Source: Saccoglossus kowalevskii (Eukaryota; Hemichordata; Enteropneusta; Harrimaniidae). Taken from it: DNA of 26,158 bases. Of this stretch, positions 11,056 to 24,300 are shown piece after piece (within the stretch, counting starts at the first letter, position 1; each line of letters opens with the position of its first letter). The notes under the pieces are model-generated. The model did not search any database, was not told where the DNA came from, and saw only the letters and a list, made by a program, of their open reading frames with translations. The stretch covers positions 1,157,121-1,183,278 of the forward strand of contig NW_003130355.1 in the NCBI RefSeq assembly GCF_000003605.2, written 5' to 3'. The translations under genes were made by a program, and so were the position numbers.

Positions 11056-11540
11056 TAACATACGGAGATGTTTTTATGCAGAAATTCACTAGTACTAGAC
11101 CTAATAATTAGTGGTACAGCCACAAAGACATGGCAATATAACTGGAGATTGAAGAATCAGATCAGCAAGTGGTGATCCGTTAAAATGATTGAACTGTACA
11201 AGTTAATCTTACACACAGATCAGCTGCAGTTGTAGCTAAGTATGCTTCGTAACCTATTCAAATAAGACCACTTAAAACACATCATATCTGCAGTGCTGCC
11301 TCATTTTCTGTTACACATAATACATCTCTGACATCCCTGTGTATTCATGTGTAACGCACACGTCTAGGCTTGTCGAAATAAACAAACTAGGAATGGATTT
11401 CTGCACTGTTTACCAGAGCTCCGTCCTAACACTTACAGGCAAACAAACAGGCTTTGTCGCTAGAGGGCGCAACATATAGGAAAGAAATCACGAATGCTCG
11501 AACAAATTCGAGCAACTTCTATTGACGCATGAGTTATATA

Positions 11541-12269
11541 CTATATTATTTATTTTATAATAACAGCAGTGGCATATACAGTAAAGAAGTTTTAAAAGTG
11601 ATTCGCTTCTGTGCTACGCAAAATGTTAAATAAAGGTCTTTCAATTAAAATCATCATATGTGACTGTAGGCCGGTGTCGTTCAATTGAGTGTGAATAGTG
11701 CACACATATATCATATATCATGTATAAATATTATATATTATACATGTCAATAACACTTAGTACGTACTTGCAGTGACTATTTCAATATCATATATACAAA
11801 CTAGCAGTTAGGATTTAGTGGACGGATCCCACACAACGTGTACAATTTATGTATTTTAATGTTGGTCTCTTATTATATTTCAATATATTTGTTGTTACTC
11901 CTAGCAACTGAGGCCCCGCATACACTTGGCTGCAATGGTTATATTCATATTGTGCGTATTTTCATTCGGAGCGAGCGACCCATGCAGCCTACGTAAATAT
12001 CACACAAAACGCTCACGTGTGTCATACACAGAGTTGATCGTGTTAAAATTGTTAATGGAGTTGTCACGAGTGCGTCACATGGGCAACCGTTGAGGGCAAT
12101 CTTCTTATACGACTAATAGTCGACTCCATACGATAATATGCCATATTCATCGTCACGGTAGCACACTAATCCAACTGTGACTGTAGCACAGTCGACGTAG
12201 ATTTGGAGACTGACTTGCACAATTACTGCTACTCCACAGCAGTGCTTCCGGATACGTCATTTTTCCTTG
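11541..12269 (-). other. Probable 3'UTR of the adhesion GPCR
   Basis: This follows the receptor's stop codon on the minus strand. A minus-strand AATAAA (plus TTTATT) lies at 11549-11554, 716 bp past the stop, and an ATTAAA variant lies at 11855-11860. A small imperfect AT hairpin (arms 11719-11726 and 11739-11746) lies between them. The end is estimated from these signals only. Confidence 0.4.
11549..11554 (-). terminator. Candidate polyadenylation signal of the adhesion GPCR
   Basis: AATAAA on the minus strand, about 0.7 kb beyond the receptor stop. Other minus-strand AATAAA hexamers lie much further away (9114-9119, 8756-8761). Confidence 0.35.
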
Positions 12270-12392
12270 CTATGTATCAATGACAGTGTTACGAAGCTTA
12301 GGAGTCAAAGAAATGGTTTCACATTGATCTATTCCGCTGTCGTGGTTGTAGTCCGGGGTATTCAGTGATAATAATGATTGGTCATCACAGAC
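12270..12392 (-). CDS. Receptor exon 25: C-terminus and stop
   Basis: Acceptor CGTTTTTCCCAG, phase 0, 40 codons plus TAG at 12270-12272. VCDDQSLLSLNTPDYNHDSG, then IDQCETISLTPKLRNTVIDT. The C-terminal IDT does not match the common class I PDZ ligand (S/T-x-hydrophobic). Confidence 0.85.
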   Translation of the reverse strand, partial: VCDDQSLLSLNTPDYNHDSGIDQCETISLTPKLRNTVIDT

Positions 12393-15300
12393 CTGGGAAA
12401 AACGAAACACACAGAAAAGCAATCATAGATTAGTATCTGTATTACAATCTGGTACAATGAAAAAAAACAATAACTGTTATGAACGAAACTGCGTCTAGTT
12501 GCCTTCCTACTGGAGACGTCGATGAATTAACCCGTCACGGTGCCCAGTTACATACTTCAAAATTCATATTTTCACCGCAATACATTCATAATTTTAAAAC
12601 AAGTTAAAATCTACTACAACAAAGTTTCCCTGCAAGATCATAACCACATATTTGCTTGATTACTAACAGTTATCCCAAGAGTGTACGAGTGGTGTAGTAA
12701 CTGTCCCGGGGGATTGTACTACTAGTATATAAGCATAGCATCTGTATCCCAAGACCCACAACTCTTTCGAAAAGGCCAAAATGCGAAAATGTATACACCC
12801 CTGACGCACAATTTAGCGAAAATGTATACTCAATACAGATTCGTCACCGAATGCAGATCCGTAGAAGTATGATGAATTTGTTTTTGCGTATCTGTTGACC
12901 CACTTAATTAGTTGATTACGAGTGAATTGCTGTGTTATGTCTGGCATCGTTTAGGCCATGTGAGGTTCTGAACAGAACTTAGCTCAGTGATTTGGAACTA
13001 ATTACGAGATAACCGTCGCTATTCGGACTACTATTTCTGACAGTTGGTATTCGTAGTTATTAATGTAGTGAACGATTAATCAAAAGATATGACGTATTCA
13101 GTACTTAGTATGATTGGCTTTATGATTGAAGGTTACGCCCTAGAGTCTTTTTACTGCTTTGTAATTGGTTAATATTTTGAAAATGAATAAAGAGAGTTTT
13201 GAGTTGGTCTTGGCGAGTACAGCACGATAGACGCTGTCTAGTCCAGTCTAAAGTCCAGTCTTGGACAGAGTCGTGGGTCAGCCTTGCGATAGTCTTGGGG
13301 ATTTTTCCCCAGGGCGCTGTGTCTTATAGAGTGCTCGACTGATCGACTAAGACGAAAGTTGAAACGTATTTCGTTGTGTGTGTCTTATTTGACTCTAAGG
13401 TTTAAGTGACTTTCCCGATTCCGTACCTCAAGAGGACGCGATATAGAGACGAGACGAGATTCCCCCCTGACACGTGTGGAGAACCCCAGAGAGAGAATTT
13501 TCCCCGTGATAGAAGTAACCCATAGCATCATTCTTATGGGAATCACGTCTTGCGACATGACCGCACAAATCCCAACGCCGTTGTAACGAACATTACGATG
13601 AATCAAAAGAAGTTACTGTGTCACGCGCAGCTTGATCAAATCAGTGTATAGAGCAAAATACGGATACGACTACAATAAAGCATGGGCATTGATTTTGTGA
13701 ATAAATATATATGATTTAAAAACGGTGGGTTTCATCCCGTTATGTGTTACGTCGTATGCCCACCTGTACAAGAACGGGAGTGAAACTGGTAGAGAATTTA
13801 CCCGCACTATTTTCACTCACTTTGTCGAAAGACTCTCTGCTGACACTGTTTGTATCATCGTGCGAGTTTCCTCCTGGCCTTCGCATGTCTTTCACTAAAA
13901 AGTACAATAATATAAACACAAACATTGATTAATGGGCGTGGTAGGAGATACCTCATTAAATTATGCAGGAAATAATATATACCGCAAAATTATCAATGTC
14001 GTAGTCATCGTCTTATATGAAATTATCAAATCATTGGCCTGTATGAATAATTTGTTTTTCCACTTCGTAAATTCAACAAGCTGTAAGGAAGTTACGCAAC
14101 AGCTAATAGTGAGCTTTTCTAAAAGTCGCGCCCTCTAGCGCCGAAACTCTTCCATGACGTCAATGGTGAAAGGAAGCTTGTGCGTAGCGTCGATATATTC
14201 TAAAATGACGAACGACTACAGGACGCCATAGAAGCTCTTTGTCACTAGATGTAACGACGCCCAAGAAAAGTGTTCAATATGTTCTTATATTAAAGCGCGG
14301 TAGTCGTCGCGCTGCGCATGTTCGACATTTGTGTTGAGATAAACATTGATTTTCCCACAATCCAATGCGCTCTTCAAATGGAAATCACAAGTATGAGGTT
14401 TGACCTGAGCGCGACTTGCACTGATTACCGCCGGTGACTCCTTCAATACCTACCAATAACATGAAAATTACTTAATTAAAGCTTGGAAACGTGTCAGTTC
14501 GTACTCGTTGATCTGCGCAAGAGTCAAAGTCGCCATCTTTGTTTATATGAGATCCATATATCTCGCACATGCGCAGCGCGTCGACCACCGCGCTTTAATA
14601 TATGTTACAACATGGCGTCTACTACTAGTATATAATTACCGCTCCCGTCTTTGCTAGAACAGGTGTCTAGCTCGGTCATAGTTTTTTTCTTGTCGGGTTT
14701 TTCTTGAACCACATCTGAACTAGACTTATTTCGCGTTGAAATAATTGATAGTGGCTGAAATAAAAACAAACAAACAATTGATTAGGTCAAGATTACGTAA
14801 CATAACAATTTTACAACTTCAACGTCTACGCGATAAGGTGGTTTATAAGTAGTTACCGAGTTATAAAAAACAGCGCCTCCAGTGGTACTTTTTAGATCTC
14901 CACGGGCGATGGCTCTTTTCTCTCGGGCACGACGAATAGCCGCTCTAACCTGAAAATAAAAATATTACCGTGTCACGATTAACTCGGTAGAAAATAAACA
15001 ATATTTTAAAATGTTATTCACGAGATTATGATTTTTTTCTTATGTATTTTTTACTTTACCTCGCCATTCAAGAGGCACTGGAATAAACATATGAAGAAAC
15101 CCTGTGAAGAAATATAAGTAAAAAAAATAATAATCAATATGAAATACACATAAAACGGAATGGAACTGGCAATTGCAATAACATACAATTTTAATTTGAT
15201 CACGTTTTCTACATATCGTATTTATCTAAACTGCAAGTTATACTTAGAAAACTGAGAACCATGGAATTTAAAAAAAAATACATCGAATTTAAAAGTCGTC

Positions 15301-18300
15301 AATTTTAACACCCTACTTTCAGACTACGCAACGTTTTACCACCAAACCTGCGGGTGTAACGAAATCAAATTGTGTCTGTTCTGTCCGCCTCCTTCTGATC
15401 AGTCTATTTGACAATGGTGCGATGGGAGCTCGTGCTTCTGTCACTTTCAGATTCTGATATACATGTCTTTTTCGCGAGCATGTCTTTTTCGCGAATTTAG
15501 CGAGAGAACTGATTCGTTAATTCAAGATGTCGCTAATGACTTTATTATCAATTCAAAATGGCCGCCAAACAAAGAAATCAAAAATGACAAGAGGGATTCG
15601 CTAAATCGACATTTCGCTATTACGTCATTTTACCACAATTCGCTAAAATTTCATGCCGCTTTTTCAACATGTTTTACAGTATGTAATTAAATGTACTACT
15701 AATATTGCATTAAAGAGCATTAACGGAATTTTAGTGGAAAAATAATAATAAAAAAATGATGCACAACATAACAGCGCCAAAGTCAACTTACACTGAATGA
15801 AAGCAATGTAATTTTTTTAATTTTTTTTCCTAAAAATTGACCTAAACCTGTAGCATACATGAAGTTATGTACATTTGTAAAGTTACATTGAAGAAAAATA
15901 CACAAGATAGGCAAAATGTTTCATCGCCTTAAATGAAGCGAATGTTTAACGTACAGCGAGGTATAACCTTGAACACTTTTCTCACCTGTAGTGAATTAAA
16001 TATGGCGAAGAGATATTGAAATACAATGAGGTCACCGTTAATGGAAAGCAACCCAAATATCCACGTTAAACCAAGAAGCGGCAACAGTACTAGTGCACCT
16101 TTTATTCCAGCCCTGAAATATCACAAATAAAAATAAGCATAACATAAACACGCTTCACATGTTTCCACAATGAATATTAAGGCGGGAGGGTCATCACCTT
16201 CGCACGTGCGGGAATTGAGTCCCAAGCGACGATAACACACGCTAATAACACAAAGGCCATCTGACGCATGCGCAGGTGACGACTCCCTGCTTTAATGGCA
16301 CCGCCATCTAAAGTTCGCACGTGGTATCTGAAACTTCCTCTAGTTTAACTATCTCTAACAAAGTGTAATTTTTCAAAACAACAAATTAAAGAATATTTAC
16401 ACATAAACTCACTTTATATGGTCGAATTCCCTTTCTTTATTTACAGAAGCTGACATAACAATGATTCGTAATACCATAGCTAGAATAATGAGGTTAACCT
16501 GAAAAATATAGTGAATATCATAACTAATTTATAACAGTTCTCGTAAGAAAAAAATGTCAAAAAAGGAGCATAGCATGGTAATTATACTAAATTTGTAATT
16601 AATTCTATGTTACTTTTACTGTGTACTATTATACAAAATAGTAAACGTCCCATTATTGACAGTAAAACGTATACGTACTAGACGGAACTGGCAAACCACC
16701 ACAAAATAGAAAGTTTAGAAACAAGCTTGAGGCCCATCCTATTCCAAACTTACTAAAATAATTACAGCCGCAGGTCCAGCAAACGCCCATACCATGTTTC
16801 CCTCAATGGTTAACCAACAACTACAAGAAAAGTTTAGACAATTAAAATATAATTAAAATAAAGTGTCGTGCATACTGCGCCCTCTGGCGACAGATATATA
16901 CTAATAACTTCATCCTCCGCTGAGAGCTGGATATCGAAAGCCACGACAATGACAATTACTGTAGCATCACAAAGCATATTAACCCGAATATAGTATACTA
17001 CAAACCAAGTGACAAAAACGACGTTACCTTGTTTCGGAACCGTAGCCGTCCCAGTTGATAGCAGCGGATATCGCGACCATGATGACAGGCACACCTGGAA
17101 AGGAAACAACAAATACATCATCTTAATGCATTACCAATCTGTCTCATGGACATCAACAATTAAAGATCGAGAATAAACAGATCACAGTTAAGTGTGTTAG
17201 TACGAGTTTTGAAGAAGTTATAATTACAATAGAAGGTTATTACGAGAATACCTCAAAGTATGCACGAAGACATAGTACAGCTGGAGTTTCGACCGACGCG
17301 CAGTGGAGGTCGATGCGAGGCGTACTGTCCGAGTACATACTTTGAGGTATTCTCGTAATAACTTATTATTATACATCTTTTTCTTCCAAAAAGTTTTGAA
17401 CAGAATCCGGTCAAACCGCGATGGCGGCCATGTTTGTTTTTTTATTATTAGAGGATGCTTACGCGCGAAATCATTCCATATTTGAAATTCGCATTTTCTT
17501 ATATGGTAGGATGGAAATACCCCGTAAAATACCGCAAAATTACGGCTCGCTGTAACTTATGGCGTTACGGTGACAGATGTATAATAATAATTATTATTTT
17601 ATACAATTTTTATTTCCGAGATTGAGTTCTCTCTTAACCCCGCATTTCAAGGTCACCAGAATTAATACTAGAAACATTGAACTTGTATATTATAACTTTT
17701 TTTGAAAACTGGGATTGATAGACTTCATCTAGCTTTTTGTAACGCACACCAACAATGACGTTATTCAAATAATTAACAACCCGGAATTAAATAGATACTT
17801 CAATAACTTACAAACAAATATTTTCAAAGTATGTATTATGTTATCCATAATATGTTTTATTTAACATGTTACCATCGCGATAATGACCGTGGGTGCATAT
17901 CGTAAATAAGAAATCAACGACAAGATATTAGTTAAGATGTTCAGATTTTATGTGGATGTTTATCTAAAATGATATTCCCGGATGAATCCAGGGCAAACTT
18001 TGGCAAGCCCTACTTCAGCGTTGTCATTTGTTTGTCAATCAATGGTTCCTTTCTTGAAATGAAGAGAATCGATTTTCTGTACGTACGGATGAAAATAAAA
18101 CTTAATTCGTACAGAAGATACTCACCCCACCCTATTGCACAATAATATTTCAGTTTATCTTCCCAGTTGCCGAATACTTGCACCACTTTACTGTAAAGGT
18201 GAATGCCCTCTACCAGCATCCAGCAAAACACCGCCATAAACACGTAGTGGAGTAGCACCGCTACCGTTTTACATACTCCCTGTGAGAAAAAAATTGGTCG

Positions 18301-21300
18301 AGTCGTTTATTTTGTTTGATAAGCTATATAGTAGATAATACTTGGTTAATCGACGGTGTAGGGTGGAACGCCTGTCTGTTAACATTAAATACGAACGCTT
18401 GCAAGACGATCGTTCCGCTTTATAATACAGTGACGCGCACATTCGTCTTGAATTGAAATATTCATCATAAAAATACGGAAATTAATTAAAATTACACGAT
18501 AATTAAAATCTAACGAACGTGTGCCGTCAAATAATAATAGTACTGCTAAATAACTATCGTCGTGTTTCCGACCGTCGTCTATAAAGTCGGACTCATGCGT
18601 TATAAATCGTTACGTCGCGTCGTTGTCACGTGACAACGAATCGACCATTCGGTTATAAGTTGAGTGAAAGTTCATTTAACCATAATGGTAACGTTCACAA
18701 TATGTTCGGACACACTCACCGTGTTGCTCGTTGCTGTGATGCCAGACATAAAGAGTATCTGTGCTACCAGAAGTGCAAATACTAAGTTTTTATGAATTGA
18801 AATCCGGTCCGACTTCAGGGAGCTGTAATAGATCAATGTAAACAACCCACTGTAATGTATTGCGTCTATAAACAATGCAGACGCCCGCGTCATACTCGCG
18901 CACGCTCAAAGAAATACCGCTAATCAGGACTGTTAATGGCAGAGCATTGTACAAGTCTGTTAAAAACATAGGGCTCAAAACGCATTTTCTTCGTGTCAAA
19001 ACTCTCATTATGTGTTTTTAAATTACGATTAATTGTCGAGGTGCAAACTAGATTTTTATGGTACTTACGCAAAACACATGAGAACAGACAACGTAATAGC
19101 CAAAGCAGCCAACGATATGGCGCACCCAATGTAAGTTATCACTGTCAGTGCTAGCTCGTGCTCTTCGCTTATCTGAGAAAAATATAAATTAGCGATATTT
19201 AAACATAACAAACACGTGAAGTTGCAAGCAAGATAGAATCATACACATTCTCCTTTATGTTGTTGTAACTGTCATGGTGTGTACATTTAAGCTAACTTGC
19301 ATTACAGTGTTCACTCAACCAAAGCTCCAATTATAACATATTAGCAAAGTAGCATCATACATCACTTTAATAATTTCCTTTGAGGTTTGTCGCAGTTATT
19401 TATAATAATTTTTTGCTAGGGGCTGAAGGCAGAAATAATAACTTTTCCCATCATGCTACCCTGTTGTGATTGATCGATAACTCGTAAATTTAAACGCACG
19501 ACTGGGATTAGGTTACTCTCATTCCTTAGATGATTTGGGGGGTCACGAAACAGCCAGGATCCGTTAATTCACTCACTATCCATCACAAATTTGTGTATGT
19601 TATTTTCGCCGTTGTCTTGTACACTGTAATTCCGTTAGTAGGAGCCAACAATTTGTGTTGACGGCAGCTGTGTCAAATCATGATCATGTCTAAGTAACCC
19701 TAATATAATCACCTCGATTTCTGTCACTTGCATAAGGATGGCGAAGCTCGTTGTGTGGTTACATGCACACCAAGTATAGTTAGGAAGCGTGTTAGTAACC
19801 TGGCAACCATACTCGGACCAGTATCCTTCTTGTAATTGGCTGTTACCTCTGGGAAAAGACGGTACATACAAAAAGTTGGTATTATAACGAAATGTACCCA
19901 ATATAATCCGTGATTTAAATCAATTAATCAAAAACGAACTACGAAAGAAGCGTGCACGTCATTAGGCCTTTGGACACGTAGAGCCGCCGAAGTCTTGTTG
20001 AGAACGAGACTTGTTTTTGCCCCTGTCGCCTGTCGTCATCGCTACCATTGTTCCAAATGCCATGGTTACAAATCTTTGGCGAACAGTGACCGTGATGACG
20101 AGAGAGAATGATATACTATTTAAAGGACAAGCAAAAACCAGTCTGATTGCTCTGTCGCCCTCAACGTGTATCGTATTCAAACGATAAACTTATTTATGGA
20201 TGTCATTTGCGTGTAAGATCTACATGTCGACATTAAGCGGGAGTTCGGGAGGCAGCAATTTCAACGTAGTCAGTCATATGTGACAAACTGTGATCACATT
20301 TTCTAGATATGCAATAGGCCGTGGTCATCGTGTTGTGCCATGTTGGATATGGGCCCCATGCGAAGTGTACAAAGCATCTTAAAAAAAACACCGTTGCCTT
20401 TCGTGGTGCGATATTCTCGTTTTCACCGATGCCGACAATTCATACATTTAAAGCGCGGGGGGGGGGGTGCGTCAGATGATCATAGCGTGTCATTGGTTAC
20501 AAACAAGCGGCTACCCATGAGCCTTTGCGGTTTTAGTGTGTGTTATTATCGTCGCTTGGAACTCAATTCCCGCGCATGCACAGGTGACGACCCTCCCGCT
20601 TTATAGGAATACCATACAACACCTATTCTACCATTACCATGCATAACATCATTTACACTGCAAACATTATGAAAAGTGAAGGTGGTTTTATTTCAAACTC
20701 GCAAAGTGATTACCTCTGTCCTTCATTCCAGAATACGCACGTCGGGGTAACATTCCTGTGCCTCTCGTTATCGTCAAGTGAGCCGTCTTCATCAACTTCG
20801 TGTCCATCATGATGGTTCTGAAAAACACACACAATACAATGGACCCTTAGTTCACGTGACAGTGTATTGTGATTAAAAAAATAGTAATTGCGTGTTTCAT
20901 GAAAATGCATGCTCATTTTGTATTTTTATTTATAATACATCTTACAATAAAGATTTATTCGGATTATTAAAAATCCTCTGAAACAGTGTTCTACCGTGAA
21001 TGGCGCACTTCACCGGTACCCCCCCAAAAAAAAACCTCGACGCGCACGATAACGGGAAGCAAACTATCATAACGGAACTGTGCAATTTACGTTTGCCCTA
21101 GTGACGACTATGACGTCATAACACAGTACATTACATTAAATTTGGTACCTGGAGCGTTGATAATCCAATGTTTACTGGAAGTGACATGCTTTGATTAGAT
21201 ACGAGGACGGAGAATGATAACACATGACTACTTGGTCGTCTGGTTGGATTATTTCTGTAATATCAATAGTGGTAACAATAACTAATGGTTAATAAGGGAC

Positions 21301-24300
21301 TTGTGATCGTCATCGAGATAAAACTGATAAACAAGACCATCTCAGGTCACATGGCGGTGTTATAGTCCTTCCTGGCAAATGAAATGAAGCAAATTGATTT
21401 CAAAATCGGTTTACCTTTCCGTGAATAGAGAACCGTCTCTGAATACGAGTAAAACTGTTTTTATCAGAGCGCCCTCAATATCTGGAAATATATCAAATAT
21501 AACAGTATAAGTAACTGGTCAATAGAGGGCGGTTTACTCGATTACACACCGTGACCGCTAATTAATACACAAATTCCATTATCTGAAACTAAAAATATAA
21601 TGGTTTCTTAGGATTTACCTAGATTCACTGCAATCTCAGCGTCACGGTCAACTTGTATGAAATCACGCGAAGAACTATCGTCTGCTGGAACGGCGAATAC
21701 GTGACCGGCAAGACTCGATCCATTTATTCTGTCGATATAGCACACTGCAAAGAGAAACAAGACAATACTACTGGCGCCCTCAAACGGTCAATGATTTGAC
21801 CAGTTTCACGGCGTATATTCCATATGCAGGCTGTGTAGTCGACACTTTATATCCAGATTAACCTCCCTGCTAATGCCGTTGGAAAAATGATGTATAATGT
21901 CAATGACACGTTGCCGGATACATCAAAACAAGAACGACACGTATCATGTACGTCACAAGCCAGTCACGTCACGCACAGTTGTTTTCCTCGGCGAAACAAG
22001 CGAAACTACAATTCCAAAGAAAGACAAAACGTCCAGAACAATTATTGATTCACCCCTTACCTAGTCGTGTCAGGTATATGTGTGTAGGAAATTCATCGGC
22101 GACCTTTGCATACGCAATTGCCATATGCTCACATGTTGTCATTACTGTAGTGGGTCCATGGGAAATCTGAAAATTATACAAATTAATTATTTGTTTTAAC
22201 CAAGCCCTAACGTGGCACCAAATGATATGAATACATATCGCCATGAGCCAAGGCAGGCGGAGAATTACCGTAAAACGTTCCAACCTTGCAACGCACGGGG
22301 ACACGATTAAGTATGGTGAGCTCAGAAGCAATACACGTCACTAACATGCCGGCTTTGTTGTTGCCATATAAGTATAACTACGTTGCATAGCTATGATTAA
22401 TCGCTTTAGCAAAACCATTATACTTTCCGAGTGCCATACGGAAAGTCCCACTGTTCATTTTCAAACACGCGTATAATGAAAATATATGTCCTTCCGCGCT
22501 TGTTCTGATGAGTCGATTAATCGTACTTGCAATCACTTCGAGATCATCCAATAAATCAATTCTGCGGTCAAACGAGTAACAAACAATAGTGCAAATAATA
22601 TACCTCGGAAACTTCCCGCCACTGGTTTTTTTTGGATACATCCAGAATATTGTTGCATATATTCAGATAATGCTAAAGAACAAAACAAAGATGAATGCGG
22701 GTTGAGTAAAATTGGAATTATACATTATATTACGGATGAGTCATGATTGTTGCGGGAGTCCGTTCAATTTTAGACACGTCATCAGAGTCGTTTACCATTT
22801 CCTCTCTGATTTTTTTTTATACAAGTACACATCCCCGTGATGTTAAATTTAATTAATGTTATATGTAACTATAACTATATGCAAATCAGAAACAACAACT
22901 AGAAATTCCTCTTCGTTTCGACAATAAACAACGATTATAAATATATGTCACATGACATGAAATTTACAGCCAAAAATACGAACAAAATTGGCAAAACAGG
23001 CTGCTCAAGCCGCGTCAATTAATCCTAAAAAGCGGACGCGGCCGCAACTTGAACAGCTACAATGACGTAATTGTTAGTACGTACTGTAAAATATGTCTCG
23101 TTCGCGACGTCCAGTGAAGAGGCGTTGTTTTCGAGCATCCACCGTGATATCAATAACAACGAGTTGCTCGTCAATTCCGAGTCATCCACGCTAGACATTC
23201 GTTCGACTTCTTCAATTGTTAATGACGTATCACACTGAAAAATAGGAAGACAAACCCCACTGATTATATCACTCGTGTATATTTACTTAAATTTGGGAAC
23301 GTTAAACGCAATGAGGAAATGCATATTAACTGAATACGGCTTTTGAAAATAAATCATCTCCTTTACCCACTTGACCATTATCATGAACACCAGTCACGTC
23401 CTTGTAAATGTGTAATATGGCAACATCTAACGAGAAACAGTTGTTTCCAACGCACTATCGCGTTTCGATTTCATTCTCCCAATTACTACTGTTTTTAACG
23501 AGTGAACCATAAAATAAACGAACAAAGAACAATCCAAACCATTTGGTATCTAGTAACTCGGCATGTTTTTAAATATTATTCCATTTTTCCAGTTGTTTAT
23601 AAAGCTCGAGAGTTATCCTTACCATATCACCTGTAATGCACAGTACAGGAAATAGCGTCGACGTCGGTTGAGTGTTGTCAGATGCATTATCCGCAATGAC
23701 TTCGGTAGTCGTCATTAAAGAATCTTTCAAGAAATGATATTAATAATAAAAATAACCAGAATATATTACGGTATATCACGGTCTTTCTAAACATAGTGTT
23801 TATTTTACATACAATTGTGAATATTTATAACAATTTTTAATATGACGCATTATTTTTTTTAATTAACTATACTTCGTTGTAAATCGCACGTGTTTGTCAC
23901 GCGTGACACGAGTCTTTTATGGTTGTGCAGTCAATCCGTAAAAGCTACTAAGATTATAACACAGGTCACTTATATATATATATATTATTTCGTTTTTATG
24001 CGTCTATATATTTCTGCATTTAAATATAATGCCGGAAATACGGCGCTTACCTAGAATTGTCCAACACAGACATTGTGGTATGTATTTAAGGAAACCGCCT
24101 CTCATTTGCGCATCGGGGGTTAAGAACACCGGGCAACGTAAAACTCCGGAATTTGGAATCGAGCAGCATGTTTACTTAGTAACGCAGACCATAAAACGCA
24201 ACTGTTGATTTTATTAGCAGCTTACCTTCTACCGTGACAACGAAATTACATTTCGCGAAATTCGAGGAAGCGTCTGTAAATGTATAGGTTACTGTTGTCA

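Larger units (their letters stand above)
8546..11540. other. Intergenic region between the two convergent genes
   Basis: It lies between the poly(A) cluster of PDCD4 and the probable 3' end of the receptor gene. It holds the 9447-9800 ORF, the 10852-11055 coding-like stretch, a 17-bp tandem duplication at 9424-9462, a G-rich tract at 10222-10246, a perfect hairpin at 10790-10819 and an 8-bp tandem duplication at 11001-11016. No known gene is recognised. Confidence 0.5.

Noticed and set aside
13385-13606. 73-codon minus ORF in receptor intron 24 as a tail exon
   Set aside because: Exon 24 to exon 25 is already phase-matched with strong splice sites. The ORF lacks a convincing acceptor and donor.
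12930-13620. Solo LTR of a retrotransposon (TG start, AATAAAGAG, inverted CCAAT-like words)
   Set aside because: No matching CA end, target duplication or second LTR could be found, and no primer-binding site or coding remnant.
19962-20180. 72-codon minus ORF as an additional receptor exon
   Set aside because: Exons 12 and 13 join directly in phase across the GPS, leaving no room for an insert. The ORF has no GAIN or GPS motif.
22378-22600. A minus-strand frame reading IDLLDDLEVIASTINRL, resembling a GAIN helix, as an extra or mutually exclusive exon
   Set aside because: Its acceptor would need phase 2, whereas exon 7 ends in phase 0. The intron from exon 7 would be only ~40 nt. Exon 8 (22061-22166) supplies the expected GAIN helix in the correct phase.
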